From NCBI GenBank assembly GCA_045223915.1, contig JBGUZU010000012.1:1-20864 (forward strand): a stretch of 20,864 nucleotides of DNA, written 5' to 3'. The first letter of the stretch is position 1. Every line of letters starts with the position of its first letter. Shown here piece after piece: positions 6,876 to 14,351 of this stretch. Both the position numbers and the translations under genes were made by a program. The notes beneath the pieces were generated by a model that saw nothing but the letters and a program-made list of their open reading frames with translations, made no database searches and had not been told where the DNA came from. This DNA comes from Ruminimicrobiellum sp045223915. Its GTDB lineage: Bacteria > Elusimicrobiota > Endomicrobiia > Endomicrobiales > Endomicrobiaceae.

Positions 6876-7496
6876 TTACTCGTTTTCAAATTCTCTAAAA
6901 GCTTTTGCTATATCTTCCGAGGAAAAACCTCTTCTTTGAAAAAACATAGCCGTTTTTCTTACTTCGTTTTTATCCTTACCGTCAAATTTCGAAAATTTCT
7001 TTTTCATTATATTTATAATTTGCATGTAAGGTTCGTTTTCTTCGTCACTTTCCATTACTTTTGAAATTATTTCATTATCTATATCGTGTTGTTTTAACTC
7101 GTTTTTTATATAAAAAGGGCCTTTGCCTCTGCTTTGCAAATATTCAACCAAATTTTGTGCAAAAACTTCGTCGTTTATATAGTTAAGTTCAACAAATCTT
7201 GCTATAACCTTTTCTATATCCGGTTTATCAAAACCTCTTGATAACAGTTTATCGGACAAACTTTTTTTGCTGTAAAACTTATGCGATATCAAATAAAGAG
7301 CATAACTTGTAATTCTGTTGGAATTATTATGTTTCAACACCTTATTAAAAGTATCTTCGTCTATAAACAGACCTTTTTTTAAACCGAAACTAACTATAGT
7401 TTCGGCATCAATTAAAATTGCCGTTTCATTATCAAAAAAGATTTTAAAATAATCTTTTATCCTGGGATACTTTCTTATTTCAGTAATGTTTGGCAT
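6876..7496 (-). CDS. recX: Regulatory protein RecX
   Basis: RecX binds the RecA filament and restrains strand exchange. The protein shows the three-helix repeats of the family: ALYLISHKFYSKKSLSDKL, RFVELNYINDEVFAQNLVEY followed by GKGPFYIKNEL, and a last repeat with AMFFQRRGFSSEDIAKAF. I start at the ATG 7494-7496 (206 residues), which has AAAGG about nine bases upstream. The open frame extends 17 codons further to 7547, but that stretch crosses a hairpin of the repeat type and has no ribosome site. The N-terminal 70 residues match the usual variable RecX lead-in. recA is not in the window. Confidence 0.9.
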   Translation of the reverse strand: MPNITEIRKYPRIKDYFKIFFDNETAILIDAETIVSFGLKKGLFIDEDTFNKVLKHNNSNRITSYALYLISHKFYSKKSLSDKLLSRGFDKPDIEKVIARFVELNYINDEVFAQNLVEYLQSRGKGPFYIKNELKQHDIDNEIISKVMESDEENEPYMQIINIMKKKFSKFDGKDKNEVRKTAMFFQRRGFSSEDIAKAFREFENE

Positions 7497-7533
7497 AATA
7501 ATACCTTTAGAAATGTATATTTTAGCATTATAA

Positions 7534-7550
7534 AAATTGCTTTGCAATTT
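7534..7550. repeat. A/T hairpin upstream of recX
   Basis: AAATTGC and GCAATTT form a perfect 7-bp stem with a TTT loop, followed by GAGATATAG, a degenerate form of the GAGG-plus-octamer junction seen elsewhere. It appears to be a solitary hairpin of the same family without a full array. The rest of the gap to 7640 shows nothing I can name. Confidence 0.7.
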
Positions 7551-7640
7551 GAGATATAGAAATGGCAGGTAAACGGGTGAACATGAATTGTATATCTATT
7601 TATTGGTGAAATGTTTTCAGTAAAATTTTATAACACAAAA

Positions 7641-8369
7641 TTAATAATAATATACACTCATATTTTCTTTGTAATTGTTAAAATCTTTCATCACGGAATG
7701 GTAGCCTATGGCATATCTGCCTTCTGACGGATTCCAATAAGAATACTCTTTAAAAGCTTTTAGTATTTTTTCTGTTATTTCCGATGAAGCCTTTTTCTTT
7801 TTTAACTTAAAAGGAACAAGAAAAAATTTTTTTAATCCTTTGGGAACACAATAAGGTTCAAGTATAAATTTGACTTTATGAATAAATTTATCTTTTATAA
7901 GATTTTTAACGGCTTTTCCTAAATTATAGTGATCAATATGTTGAACTTTTTTACTGTATGGTGAAAAAGTACATACAGTAGCGTCTTTATTACCGTATTT
8001 AAATATATATTCTTTAATAATATTCTGTGCTTGTTTTATTGATAAAGAACCGTCAACACTTCTGTTGTTACATATATGAATATTTTCATGCGAAACACCC
8101 AACATTTTACAACTTAAAACAAATTCTACATCTCTTGCTTTTATAAATTCTTTTTCAGATATATTATAATTGTGAAGTTCTTTGTGTATTGTACAATTTT
8201 TACCGTCATTTAATTTGTCTCTTACCGAAGATTTAGAACCATCCGTACATAGAACGATATGAACGTTTTTATTTTGAAGGACAGAATAAGAGATATCTAT
8301 TCCCATACTTAACAATTCATCATCTTGATGCGGACAAAAGTAAAAAACGGTTTCGGTTTCACTGTTCAT
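7641..8369 (-). CDS. PIG-L (LmbE-like) family deacetylase
   Basis: PIG-L family zinc enzymes remove acetyl groups from N-acetylglucosamine-type sugars. The N-terminal motif, usually (P/A)HPDDE, reads PHQDDE at residues 13-18, giving H14 and D17 as metal ligands and D16 as probable catalytic base. The third ligand fits H144 or H147 in QHIDHYN. VLCTDGS near residue 40 is also a family feature. At 242 residues the fold is complete. The stop of the preceding glycosyltransferase (TAG, 8382-8384) overlaps this gene's ribosome site (AGGA), which implies translational coupling. The pair probably modifies a surface glycan: one enzyme adds a sugar, the other may de-acetylate it. The substrate cannot be told from sequence. 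Q in place of P in the first motif is mildly unusual. Confidence 0.86.
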   Translation of the reverse strand: MNSETETVFYFCPHQDDELLSMGIDISYSVLQNKNVHIVLCTDGSKSSVRDKLNDGKNCTIHKELHNYNISEKEFIKARDVEFVLSCKMLGVSHENIHICNNRSVDGSLSIKQAQNIIKEYIFKYGNKDATVCTFSPYSKKVQHIDHYNLGKAVKNLIKDKFIHKVKFILEPYCVPKGLKKFFLVPFKLKKKKASSEITEKILKAFKEYSYWNPSEGRYAIGYHSVMKDFNNYKENMSVYYY

Positions 8370-8381
8370 ATTATAGTTTTC

Positions 8382-9380
8382 CTATTTGTTACTTACTAAA
8401 TTTTTTGTTTTTTGTACAATTCTGTTGATAAAAGTTTTTCTTTTTTTTATTTTGCGAATAGTTTTGTTTGCTTTTCTCAATTTTTTGCTGATATCATCTA
8501 TTTTATTTTGAAAACTCAAACAAACGCTCTCAATAGAAGATAAATTTTCTCCTATATCCGAGTTAAATATCTTTGACATGAAATAATTCTCACCAAACTT
8601 ATTATCAAGCCAATTTTTCACTTGTTTAAGTTGTACATCATTTTGTTTTTTTTCTAAATTATATTTGGACAGTGAAAATTTTTGCGTTTCCGGAACATAC
8701 TTCAAACCATCAAAGTACTCCGTTTGAACTATCGGTATATCTGAAACTGTTTCTATCGCTTTAAGCCATATATCGTCGGAATACAAACATATATTTTTAA
8801 TCACTTGTTCGTCAAAAAAGCTTAAATTTAATAGTTTAGGGGGAATCAGTGTGCCGGCACCTGTTGTTGCAAATAACTGCATTGACGGCTTTCCTATCCA
8901 TGCATTAACTTCAAGCGGCCAATAATTATATTCGACAAAATCGTTCTCTTTTATATTTTTTAACATTAAATGTGTTCTTTTTGCAGAAATTGCTTTCGGA
9001 AAAAGCAGGTAAGAATTTATCAAACTTCGTATTAAATTTTTGTCATATATTAAATCATCATCAACAAGAATAATGATATCGTTAACATATTTTTTTAATG
9101 CATAAAAATATTTTTTATGTGATTTTAAATCATCACACCACTCAATAATAAGTTTTCCTTCTTTTACAAAATTTAAAATATATTCAGGTAAAGATTTTTC
9201 TTTTTCGCTAAATTCAGACTGAGCAAGCCATAAAACAATTTTATCAGCTTTTAATGTTTGATTTATTATTGAATTTAACATCGGTGCTATGGTGTTAATT
9301 CTTTTGGGAAAAGATGTAAAAGACACTATTATTTTCTTATCTTTCAAACTGTTTTTTTTCATGGCTTTATCTTTATTCAT
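8382..9380 (-). CDS. GT-A fold glycosyltransferase
   Basis: The protein opens with KKIIVSFTSFPKRI and has the acidic metal/nucleotide-sugar motif VDDDLIYD near residues 105-112, both typical of a group of GT-A-type glycosyltransferases in surface-polysaccharide loci. ATTGAGTLIPP and YSDDIWLKAIE are probable acceptor and catalytic-site segments. The last 40 residues are highly basic (KKLRKANKTIRKIKKRK) and may contact the membrane. I use the ATG at 9378-9380; a GTG at 9402-9404 and a later ATG at 9360-9362 are possible, and none has a strong ribosome site. It leads a two-gene unit with the PIG-L deacetylase. The sequence looks even richer in A/T than purH or lipA, as is common for exchanged glycan genes, though I did not compute this. 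Donor and acceptor are unknown. Confidence 0.78.
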   Translation of the reverse strand: MNKDKAMKKNSLKDKKIIVSFTSFPKRINTIAPMLNSIINQTLKADKIVLWLAQSEFSEKEKSLPEYILNFVKEGKLIIEWCDDLKSHKKYFYALKKYVNDIIILVDDDLIYDKNLIRSLINSYLLFPKAISAKRTHLMLKNIKENDFVEYNYWPLEVNAWIGKPSMQLFATTGAGTLIPPKLLNLSFFDEQVIKNICLYSDDIWLKAIETVSDIPIVQTEYFDGLKYVPETQKFSLSKYNLEKKQNDVQLKQVKNWLDNKFGENYFMSKIFNSDIGENLSSIESVCLSFQNKIDDISKKLRKANKTIRKIKKRKTFINRIVQKTKNLVSNK

Positions 9381-9459
9381 AACAAAAAATTTCCATACGA
9401 GCACGTTATTCTAGCATTTTAAAACGAATATTAAAATATTCTGATAATATATCGGTTGT

Positions 9460-9489
9460 TTGTCGTTAAAATATATTTTATTGTATAAT
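9460..9489 (+). promoter_or_regulatory. Probable promoter for the NSS transporter gene
   Basis: TTGTCG at 9460-9465 and a perfect TATAAT at 9484-9489 are 18 bases apart. The transcript would start near 9496, with the ATG at 9525 and AAAAGG at 9508-9513. The glycosyltransferase gene diverges on the other side of this 144-base gap. Confidence 0.45.
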
Positions 9490-9524
9490 AATGCCATATT
9501 GATATTTAAAAGGTAACATTAAAG

Positions 9525-10844
9525 ATGGATAATAATTCAAACAGACCCGAATGGGCATCAAAAATAGGTTTTATTTTAGCAGCGGTAGGTTCGGCCGTAG
9601 GTTTAGGCAATATATGGAGATTTCCTTATATTATGGGCAAATACGGCGGTTCCGCATTTCTTTTGGTATATTTGCTCATAATTCTCTTCGTATGTTCTTT
9701 ACCTCTAATTTGTGAACTTGCTTTCGGAAAAAGAACAAAGAAAGAAAGTATCGGTGCTTACGGTTCGGTGAATCCGAAATTAAAAATTTTCGGATGGTCA
9801 AATGTTATAACCGCTACAATAATAGCATCTTTTTATTTCGTTATAGGCGGTTGGTTACTTAATTATATATACATCAATGTAGCAAACACCGTTATAACCG
9901 ATTACGGCACTTATTTCGGAAATTTTGTTTCTTCACCTGTTCTTCCGTGCATACTAACAACACTTTTTCTTTTTATGGTTATGTTTTTTATATTCAGGGG
10001 AGTAAATAAAGGTATAGAATTTATAAACAAAGTTATGATGCCTTTATTTTTACTTATAATAATTATTCTGTGCATTTTTTCAATGACATTACCTAATGCT
10101 GCCGAAGGGCTTAAATTTATGTTCATGCCGGACTTTTCGAAAATAAACGGGGAAATGTTGCTTGCGGCACTCGGGCAATCTTTATTTACTTTAAGTATCG
10201 GTATGGGAATTTTACTTGTTTACGGCAGTTATATGACAAAAAAAGAAAATACGGCAAGAAGCGCCTATATGATAATTTTTTCCGATACAATGTTTGCTCT
10301 TCTTGCGGCCGTCATGATTTTTCCTGCGGCTTTTTCGTTCGGTTTGGATGTTAATTCCGGAGCGGGACTTGCATTTATTACATTACCTAATATTTTTGCA
10401 CAAATTCCTTACGGAAATGTATTTGCCGTATTATTTTTTATTTTGCTGTTTTTTGCCGCATTCACATCTTCCATAAGCATCGTGGAAGTTCCTACGGCAG
10501 CATTAATAGAAAACTTTCATTTATCAAGGAATAAAGCTGCAACTATAGTTTCTGTTATTGTTTTGGCATTGGCTGTTCCCGTAACTTTATCTATGGGAAT
10601 TTTCGGAGGATTTAAATTATTCGGTTTAAATTTATTTGATTTCTTCGACTATATAACATCCAACATATTGTTGCCTTTAAACACAATCATACTATGTATT
10701 GTTATAGGATGGTTTGTTAAATTAAGAAATATCAGAGCATTTCGTAACAAAACCGTATATGCAATATTTAACTTTTTATTAAGGTTTGTTACTCCCGTAG
10801 CTTTAACGTTACTGATTTTATTCGGAACAATTTTAAAGAAATAA
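9525..10844 (+). CDS. Sodium-dependent NSS (SNF) family amino-acid transporter
   Basis: Members of the neurotransmitter:sodium symporter family import amino acids or related compounds with sodium. The N-terminus carries the hallmark RPEWASKIGFILAAVGSAVG followed by LGNIWRFPY (about residues 7-35), the unwound TM1 segment that binds sodium and substrate. About eleven hydrophobic helices follow, and the 439-residue length matches bacterial members lacking a twelfth helix. TSSISIVEVPTA near 320 corresponds to the TM8 region that contributes to the sodium sites. The substrate cannot be read from the sequence. The next gene, a 64-residue single-helix protein, starts three bases after the stop and is probably translated with it. 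Confidence 0.94.
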   Translation: MDNNSNRPEWASKIGFILAAVGSAVGLGNIWRFPYIMGKYGGSAFLLVYLLIILFVCSLPLICELAFGKRTKKESIGAYGSVNPKLKIFGWSNVITATIIASFYFVIGGWLLNYIYINVANTVITDYGTYFGNFVSSPVLPCILTTLFLFMVMFFIFRGVNKGIEFINKVMMPLFLLIIIILCIFSMTLPNAAEGLKFMFMPDFSKINGEMLLAALGQSLFTLSIGMGILLVYGSYMTKKENTARSAYMIIFSDTMFALLAAVMIFPAAFSFGLDVNSGAGLAFITLPNIFAQIPYGNVFAVLFFILLFFAAFTSSISIVEVPTAALIENFHLSRNKAATIVSVIVLALAVPVTLSMGIFGGFKLFGLNLFDFFDYITSNILLPLNTIILCIVIGWFVKLRNIRAFRNKTVYAIFNFLLRFVTPVALTLLILFGTILKK

Positions 10845-10847
10845 AAA

Positions 10848-11042
10848 ATGATTGATCAAGAAAAATATAATTTATTGAAAGAAGCCGAACAACAAGCCCA
10901 AGCAAACATGGAAACTCCTCAAAAAAAGAAAAGAAAGTGGGGGTGTTTAATTACAATTCTTATAGTATCCGGTTTAATAATGATTTTTTATACTTTCATT
11001 ATTTATTACAGACACCGCTTATTTATTGATCTTGGATTGTAA
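10848..11042 (+). CDS. Small single-helix membrane protein, possible NSS accessory subunit
   Basis: This 64-residue protein has a polar N-terminal half (MIDQEKYNLLKEAEQQAQAN), a Lys/Arg cluster (KKKRKW) and one membrane helix at about residues 34-53 (LITILIVSGLIMIFYTFIIYY). By the positive-inside rule its N-terminus is cytoplasmic. I do not recognise a named family. The ATG begins three bases after the transporter's TAA and lacks a clear ribosome site, so translation by termination-reinitiation is likely. Some bacterial NSS carriers, for example Corynebacterium glutamicum MetP with MetS, need a small one-helix subunit encoded next door. The same role is a reasonable inference here, not shown by similarity. 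Its last 24 bases overlap the 3' end of the converging YbdG-like gene. Confidence 0.7.
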   Translation: MIDQEKYNLLKEAEQQAQANMETPQKKKRKWGCLITILIVSGLIMIFYTFIIYYRHRLFIDLGL

Positions 11043-12272
11043 GTTTATACTCTTCAAATCTCTTCCCGACGGGTTTTGGAATACGTGCAAATCAAACTCA
11101 CCTATTACGGATAACAAATGATCGAAAACATCTGCCTGATATGCTTCATACACCAACCAATCTGCAGTGTTGGTAAAACAATAAACTTCTAAAGGTAAAC
11201 CTTCAGGTGTAGGATCCAATTGTCTTACAAATGCGGAAAAATTGTTATTTATGAAAGGTCTTGTTTTGATATATTGTTGGCAATATATTCTAAACATACC
11301 GATATTTGTTAAATATCTGCCGTTATACATTGTATCTTGTGTGTTATGTTTGGCATTATAGTCTGCAATTTCTTTTTCTTTTCTGTCGATATATTCTTGT
11401 AAAAGTTCAAATTTTTGTAATTTTTTAAGCATTTGTTCATCAACAAACTTTATGCTCTGCATATCTATATAGAAACTTCTTTTTATTCTTCTTGCGCCTA
11501 CTTTTTGCATTTCTCTCCAACTCTGGAAAGATTTCGATATTAAATCATAAGCGGGGATTGTAACTATTCTGTTATCCCAATTTTTAACATAAACGGTTGT
11601 TAAAGAAATATCTGTAACATTTCCGTCTACGCCGTAAGCAGGCATTTCTATCCAATCACCGAGTCTTATCATTTTGTTCATTGAAAGTTGCCAACCTGCA
11701 GTAAGACCGACAATAGTATCTTTAAATACTATCATCAAAACGGATGCCATTATCCCGAGTGACGAAATAAAATACAACGGTTGTTTTCCTATTGCATACG
11801 CGAATATTATTAAGAAAGCGAAAAAGTTTATAAATATTTTTATGAACTGAATAAAACCTTTAATAGGAATTTCTCTGCCGGTATCGTGAACAATTTGTAT
11901 AACCGTTAATACTTTGTTAACTATAAGGATTATACATATTAAAAAGTAAACATTTATGATTTTGTTTATTGTGTGTTGTAACTGTGCATATTCTTCCGGA
12001 AAGAAAAGAATAGAAACAAAGTTTGCAATAAAACCGGCGGCAACATAACCGATAACGGAAAATATGTTTGCTTCTCTTATTGCATAAACCCATTTTTTAC
12101 TTCTTAACTTAAAGTATTTACTGTTTATATATGCTTTTGAAATAATTCTTGAAAAATACCAAATGAAATATAAAAGCAAAATAAAAAGTAAAATTGCCGT
12201 TAGTGTTGCTACAGTTTCTACATATTGTTGCGGTAAACCGATTTTGTTTAATAAAAGTATTATATAATTCAT
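11019..12272 (-). CDS. YbdG-type mechanosensitive channel (MscS superfamily)
   Basis: This 417-residue membrane protein has about five N-terminal helices and then an MscS core: LGIMASVLMIVFKDTIVGLTAG is the pore-helix region (about 172-193) and RLGDWIEMP plus GNVTDISLTTVYVKNWDNRIVTIP the start of the cytoplasmic beta domain. Length and features such as RRIKRSFYID, an internal insert near 290-320, and the closing VFQNPSGRD match E. coli YbdG (415 residues), linked to miniconductance channel activity. It would open on membrane tension and protect against osmotic downshock. It is transcribed alone; a copy of the dispersed stem-loop element ends 50 bases upstream of its start. Its 3' end overlaps the small protein gene tail to tail by 24 bases. 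Confidence 0.92.
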   Translation of the reverse strand: MNYIILLLNKIGLPQQYVETVATLTAILLFILLLYFIWYFSRIISKAYINSKYFKLRSKKWVYAIREANIFSVIGYVAAGFIANFVSILFFPEEYAQLQHTINKIINVYFLICIILIVNKVLTVIQIVHDTGREIPIKGFIQFIKIFINFFAFLIIFAYAIGKQPLYFISSLGIMASVLMIVFKDTIVGLTAGWQLSMNKMIRLGDWIEMPAYGVDGNVTDISLTTVYVKNWDNRIVTIPAYDLISKSFQSWREMQKVGARRIKRSFYIDMQSIKFVDEQMLKKLQKFELLQEYIDRKEKEIADYNAKHNTQDTMYNGRYLTNIGMFRIYCQQYIKTRPFINNNFSAFVRQLDPTPEGLPLEVYCFTNTADWLVYEAYQADVFDHLLSVIGEFDLHVFQNPSGRDLKSINLQSKINK

Positions 12273-12322
12273 AATGTTTAAATTATAGCAAAAAAATAAT
12301 AAAATTATTTATTCTTTTTTTG

Positions 12323-12453
12323 AGCGAAACGAGTTTTGTTTTTTGCTTATAATTTCGCATTTGCCTTCTTTATGTACCATCCGTTTCACTTTCATTTATG
12401 TACACCGCAGTCGGCAAATGCTTTATTCTAAGCAAAAACTTGAAAACTCTTTG
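12323..12453 (-). repeat. Dispersed stem-loop element, copy A
   Basis: This 131-base stretch matches 20712-20842 at 126 positions. Arms 12332-12365 and 12413-12448 are imperfectly complementary, with a perfect 9-bp core (GCATTTGCC 12357-12365, GGCAAATGC 12413-12421), enclosing a loop of about 47 bases. On the minus strand the loop resembles the plus-strand loop of copy B at about two thirds of positions. The outer boundary AGCGAAACG (12323-12331) is the inverted complement of CGTTTCGCT at 12676-12684. The orientation is given as the strand on which it aligns with copy B. No open frame here looks like a gene. Confidence 0.88.
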
Positions 12454-12497
12454 GATGCAAAAAAGCAACCACGACAACAACTAACGACAGAAATGTC

Positions 12498-12519
12498 ATT
12501 CCGTGCTACGACACGGAAT
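12498..12519. repeat. Short palindrome of the TGTCATTCC...GGAATCT type
   Basis: ATTCCGTG and CACGGAAT form a perfect 8-bp stem with loop CTACGA, flanked by TGTC on the left and CT on the right. A sister copy in opposite orientation is at 19106-19126. Palindromes of this style are dispersed in many bacterial genomes. It sits between copies A and B of the larger stem-loop element. Confidence 0.8.
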
Positions 12520-12567
12520 CTATCAAAATATCAATACATTATTCTTTGTTCTCAAAGGATTTACAGA

Positions 12568-12684
12568 TTTTAAATTATAACGAAGTATTTGGCGAATGAA
12601 GTGTACGTAAAAGAAAGCGATAGCGGTTGGTACTCGATTGAGCCAAATACGAAGTTAGAATTTAAAAGATAAATCCGTTTCGCT
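12568..12684 (+). repeat. Dispersed stem-loop element, diverged inverted copy B
   Basis: Arms 12568-12593 and 12642-12667 match as an inverted repeat at 22 of 26 positions, around a 48-base loop. The core pair is GTATTTGGC (12585-12593) with GCCAAATAC (12642-12650). The loop shares GTGTAC, TAAA, GAAAG, CGG and TGGTAC blocks in order with the minus strand of copies A and C. Both end in CGTTTCGCT. The stretch 12574-12672 is also open in one frame and reads like protein (NEVYVKESDSGWYSIEP) but has no start codon. Confidence 0.85.
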
Positions 12685-12691
12685 AAAAATG

Positions 12692-13429
12692 TTAATAAAG
12701 AACCTGCCCTGCTTCTATATCCAGTTTTTTCTCTATCTCCTGATAGTTCGGCATATACTTTTGTAAAAAATTGTAAAATCTTTTTTTATGTCCGGGATGA
12801 ACGAGATGTGTAAGTTCGTGAAGCACAACATAATTTATACATTCGGCGGAAACTTTATATAAATTTAAGTTTAATGTAATTTCCGCGGTGGTAATTTTGC
12901 AGCTGCCCCATTTACTTTTTAACGGTTTTATTTTTAGTGTAGGTTGGGGAACATTATATTTTTTAAATATCGGTAAGAACTTATCCATAACTTTTTGAAA
13001 ATACGGTTTTGCTTCGGCTTTAAGAAATTCGTTATATTGTTTCTGTAAATACTCTTTATCTTTGGAATTTTTTGAATATATGTATAAATTAAATCCGTCT
13101 AAAACAACCTTATCTTCCATACTGTCGTAAATATAAACAATGTATTGGCTGTCCAATATTTTTACCGTTCCGCCGTTAACCAATTCGTCTTTTATGTTTT
13201 CTTCCTTGGCTTTTTGAAATTTGTTTATATTTTTTTCTATCCACTTTTTAGTTCTGGTTGAATTTAAAAATTTATAAATAGTTTCTATGTTCATATTTAA
13301 CGGAACAGGCACAACTATATTTAAGTCGGGAGAAATTTTTATATAGTAATTTCTTATATTTTTTCTCTCTATATGAACGGGAACAATTTTATTTTCGGAT
13401 AATTGTAAATTATAAATTTCTTCTTCCAT
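12692..13429 (-). CDS. YgjP-like (DUF45) zinc metallopeptidase
   Basis: The C-terminal half carries the YgjP/DUF45 signature: KSKWGSC near residue 170 and HELTHLVHPGHKKRF starting at H203, where H203, H207 and H213 are the expected zinc ligands and E204 the catalytic base. The N-terminal half (VHIERKNIRNYYIKISPDLNIVVPVPL) is the beta-rich lead domain of the family, and total length, 245 residues, is normal. No signal peptide is seen, so it is cytoplasmic. Family members have been found near restriction systems and elsewhere; the substrate is unknown. It starts six bases after the nfo stop and has no strong ribosome site of its own, so it is probably translated by coupling with endonuclease IV. 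A repeat block begins eight bases after its stop. Confidence 0.9.
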   Translation of the reverse strand: MEEEIYNLQLSENKIVPVHIERKNIRNYYIKISPDLNIVVPVPLNMNIETIYKFLNSTRTKKWIEKNINKFQKAKEENIKDELVNGGTVKILDSQYIVYIYDSMEDKVVLDGFNLYIYSKNSKDKEYLQKQYNEFLKAEAKPYFQKVMDKFLPIFKKYNVPQPTLKIKPLKSKWGSCKITTAEITLNLNLYKVSAECINYVVLHELTHLVHPGHKKRFYNFLQKYMPNYQEIEKKLDIEAGQVLY

Positions 13430-13435
13430 AACTTT

Positions 13436-14266
13436 TTACTTATAAACTTCTTTTAACATCTTTATTTCTTTTGCATATCCTTCAATTTCGTTCGGTGTTT
13501 CCAAATAAAAAGGTAACTTTTTTAATTTAGGATGATTGATTACTTTACTTATTGCCTCAAGTCCCAAATGTCCTTCTCCTATTTTTTCATGTCTGTCTTT
13601 ATGAGAAGCAAAAGGATTTTTAGTATCGTTTAAATGTATTGCTTTTAATTTTTCAAGGCCTATAATATTATCAAACTCTTTTATTACATCATCCAAATTA
13701 TTAACTATATCGTAACCGCCGTCGTAAATGTGGCAGGTATCCAAACATACACCTACTTTATCTTTTAATTCAACCGAATCTATTATCTGTTTTAATTCTT
13801 CAAACTTGGAACCTATTTCACTGCCTTTTCCGGACATCGTTTCAAGTAAAACTGTTGTCGTTTGTTCTTTTTTTAATACTTCGTTTAATGTTTCCGATAT
13901 TATTTTTATTCCGGTATCTATTCCCTGCCCTACATGGCTTCCCGGGTGAAAGTTATACATATTGCCGGGAGTATATTCCATTCTTTTTAAATCATCAATA
14001 AATATTTCTTTTGCAAGATCTCGAACTCTTTTATCTGCAGAACACGGATTTAATGTGTACGGCGCATGAGCAAGTATTTTAACAAACTTGTTTTCTTTTA
14101 TAATTTCCAAAAACTCTTTAACATCTTGCTCGTCTATATCTTTTGCTTTAAATCCTCTCGGATTTCTTGTAAAAAACTGGAATGTGTTTGCACCTATTTC
14201 AATGGCTTGTTTTGCCATTGCAACATAGCCTTCCGATGCAGATAAATGACAACCTATATTTAACAT
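13436..14266 (-). CDS. nfo: Endonuclease IV (apurinic/apyrimidinic endonuclease)
   Basis: Endonuclease IV cuts DNA 5' of abasic sites and removes 3' blocking groups during base excision repair, using three zinc ions in a TIM barrel. Ligand-bearing segments appear in order: LAHAPYTLN, YNFHPGSHVGQG, LLETMSGKGSEIG, CLDTCHIYDGGYD, IHLNDTKNPFASHKDRHEKIGEG (in two parts, IHLND and HKDRHEKIG) and the closing LETPN. The start IGCHLSASEG is typical, and 276 residues is full length. GGAG lies seven bases before the ATG. It is the first gene of a pair with the YgjP-like protease. AlkD-like protein, 0.6 kb upstream, is a second base-damage repair gene, but DUF4186 and repeats lie between. Confidence 0.97.
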   Translation of the reverse strand: MLNIGCHLSASEGYVAMAKQAIEIGANTFQFFTRNPRGFKAKDIDEQDVKEFLEIIKENKFVKILAHAPYTLNPCSADKRVRDLAKEIFIDDLKRMEYTPGNMYNFHPGSHVGQGIDTGIKIISETLNEVLKKEQTTTVLLETMSGKGSEIGSKFEELKQIIDSVELKDKVGVCLDTCHIYDGGYDIVNNLDDVIKEFDNIIGLEKLKAIHLNDTKNPFASHKDRHEKIGEGHLGLEAISKVINHPKLKKLPFYLETPNEIEGYAKEIKMLKEVYK

Positions 14267-14305
14267 AACCTACTCCTTTTTTTCATATTATACATTACTT
14301 TTTTT

Positions 14306-14334
14306 TGTCATTGCGAACGAAGTGAAGCAATCTA
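14306..14334. repeat. Short dispersed-repeat-like palindrome (TCATTGC...GCAATCT)
   Basis: TGTCATTGC, a GAACGAAGTGAA centre and GCAATCTAT form a small inverted repeat (ATTGC with GCAAT). This motif style, a TCATTGCGA...GAAGCAATC palindrome, is dispersed in many unrelated bacterial genomes. It sits 40 bases upstream of nfo, next to an octamer array. Confidence 0.65.
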
Positions 14335-14351
14335 TCTCTTTTGCCTTTTTC

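Noticed and set aside
7497..7547. The 17-codon upstream extension of recX
   Set aside because: It crosses a repeat-type hairpin and has no ribosome site, while the ATG at 7494-7496 has AAAGG at good spacing.
12340..12400. A small gene on the minus strand of copy A beginning ATG-AAA-GTG-AAA
   Set aside because: In copy C the same frame is shortened by a stop and one residue changes charge, with no preference for silent change and no ribosome site.
12343..12573. A 76-codon open frame on the plus strand in the gene-free block
   Set aside because: It runs through a stem-loop repeat and an unrelated palindrome, has no ribosome site and no protein-like pattern; it is a by-product of A/T-rich repeat sequence.
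14286..14317. A sigma-70 promoter for nfo (TATAAT on the minus strand at 14287-14292)
   Set aside because: No -35 box is found at 16-18 bases; the only candidate is at 19 bases and falls within a dispersed palindrome, so the evidence is too thin to list.
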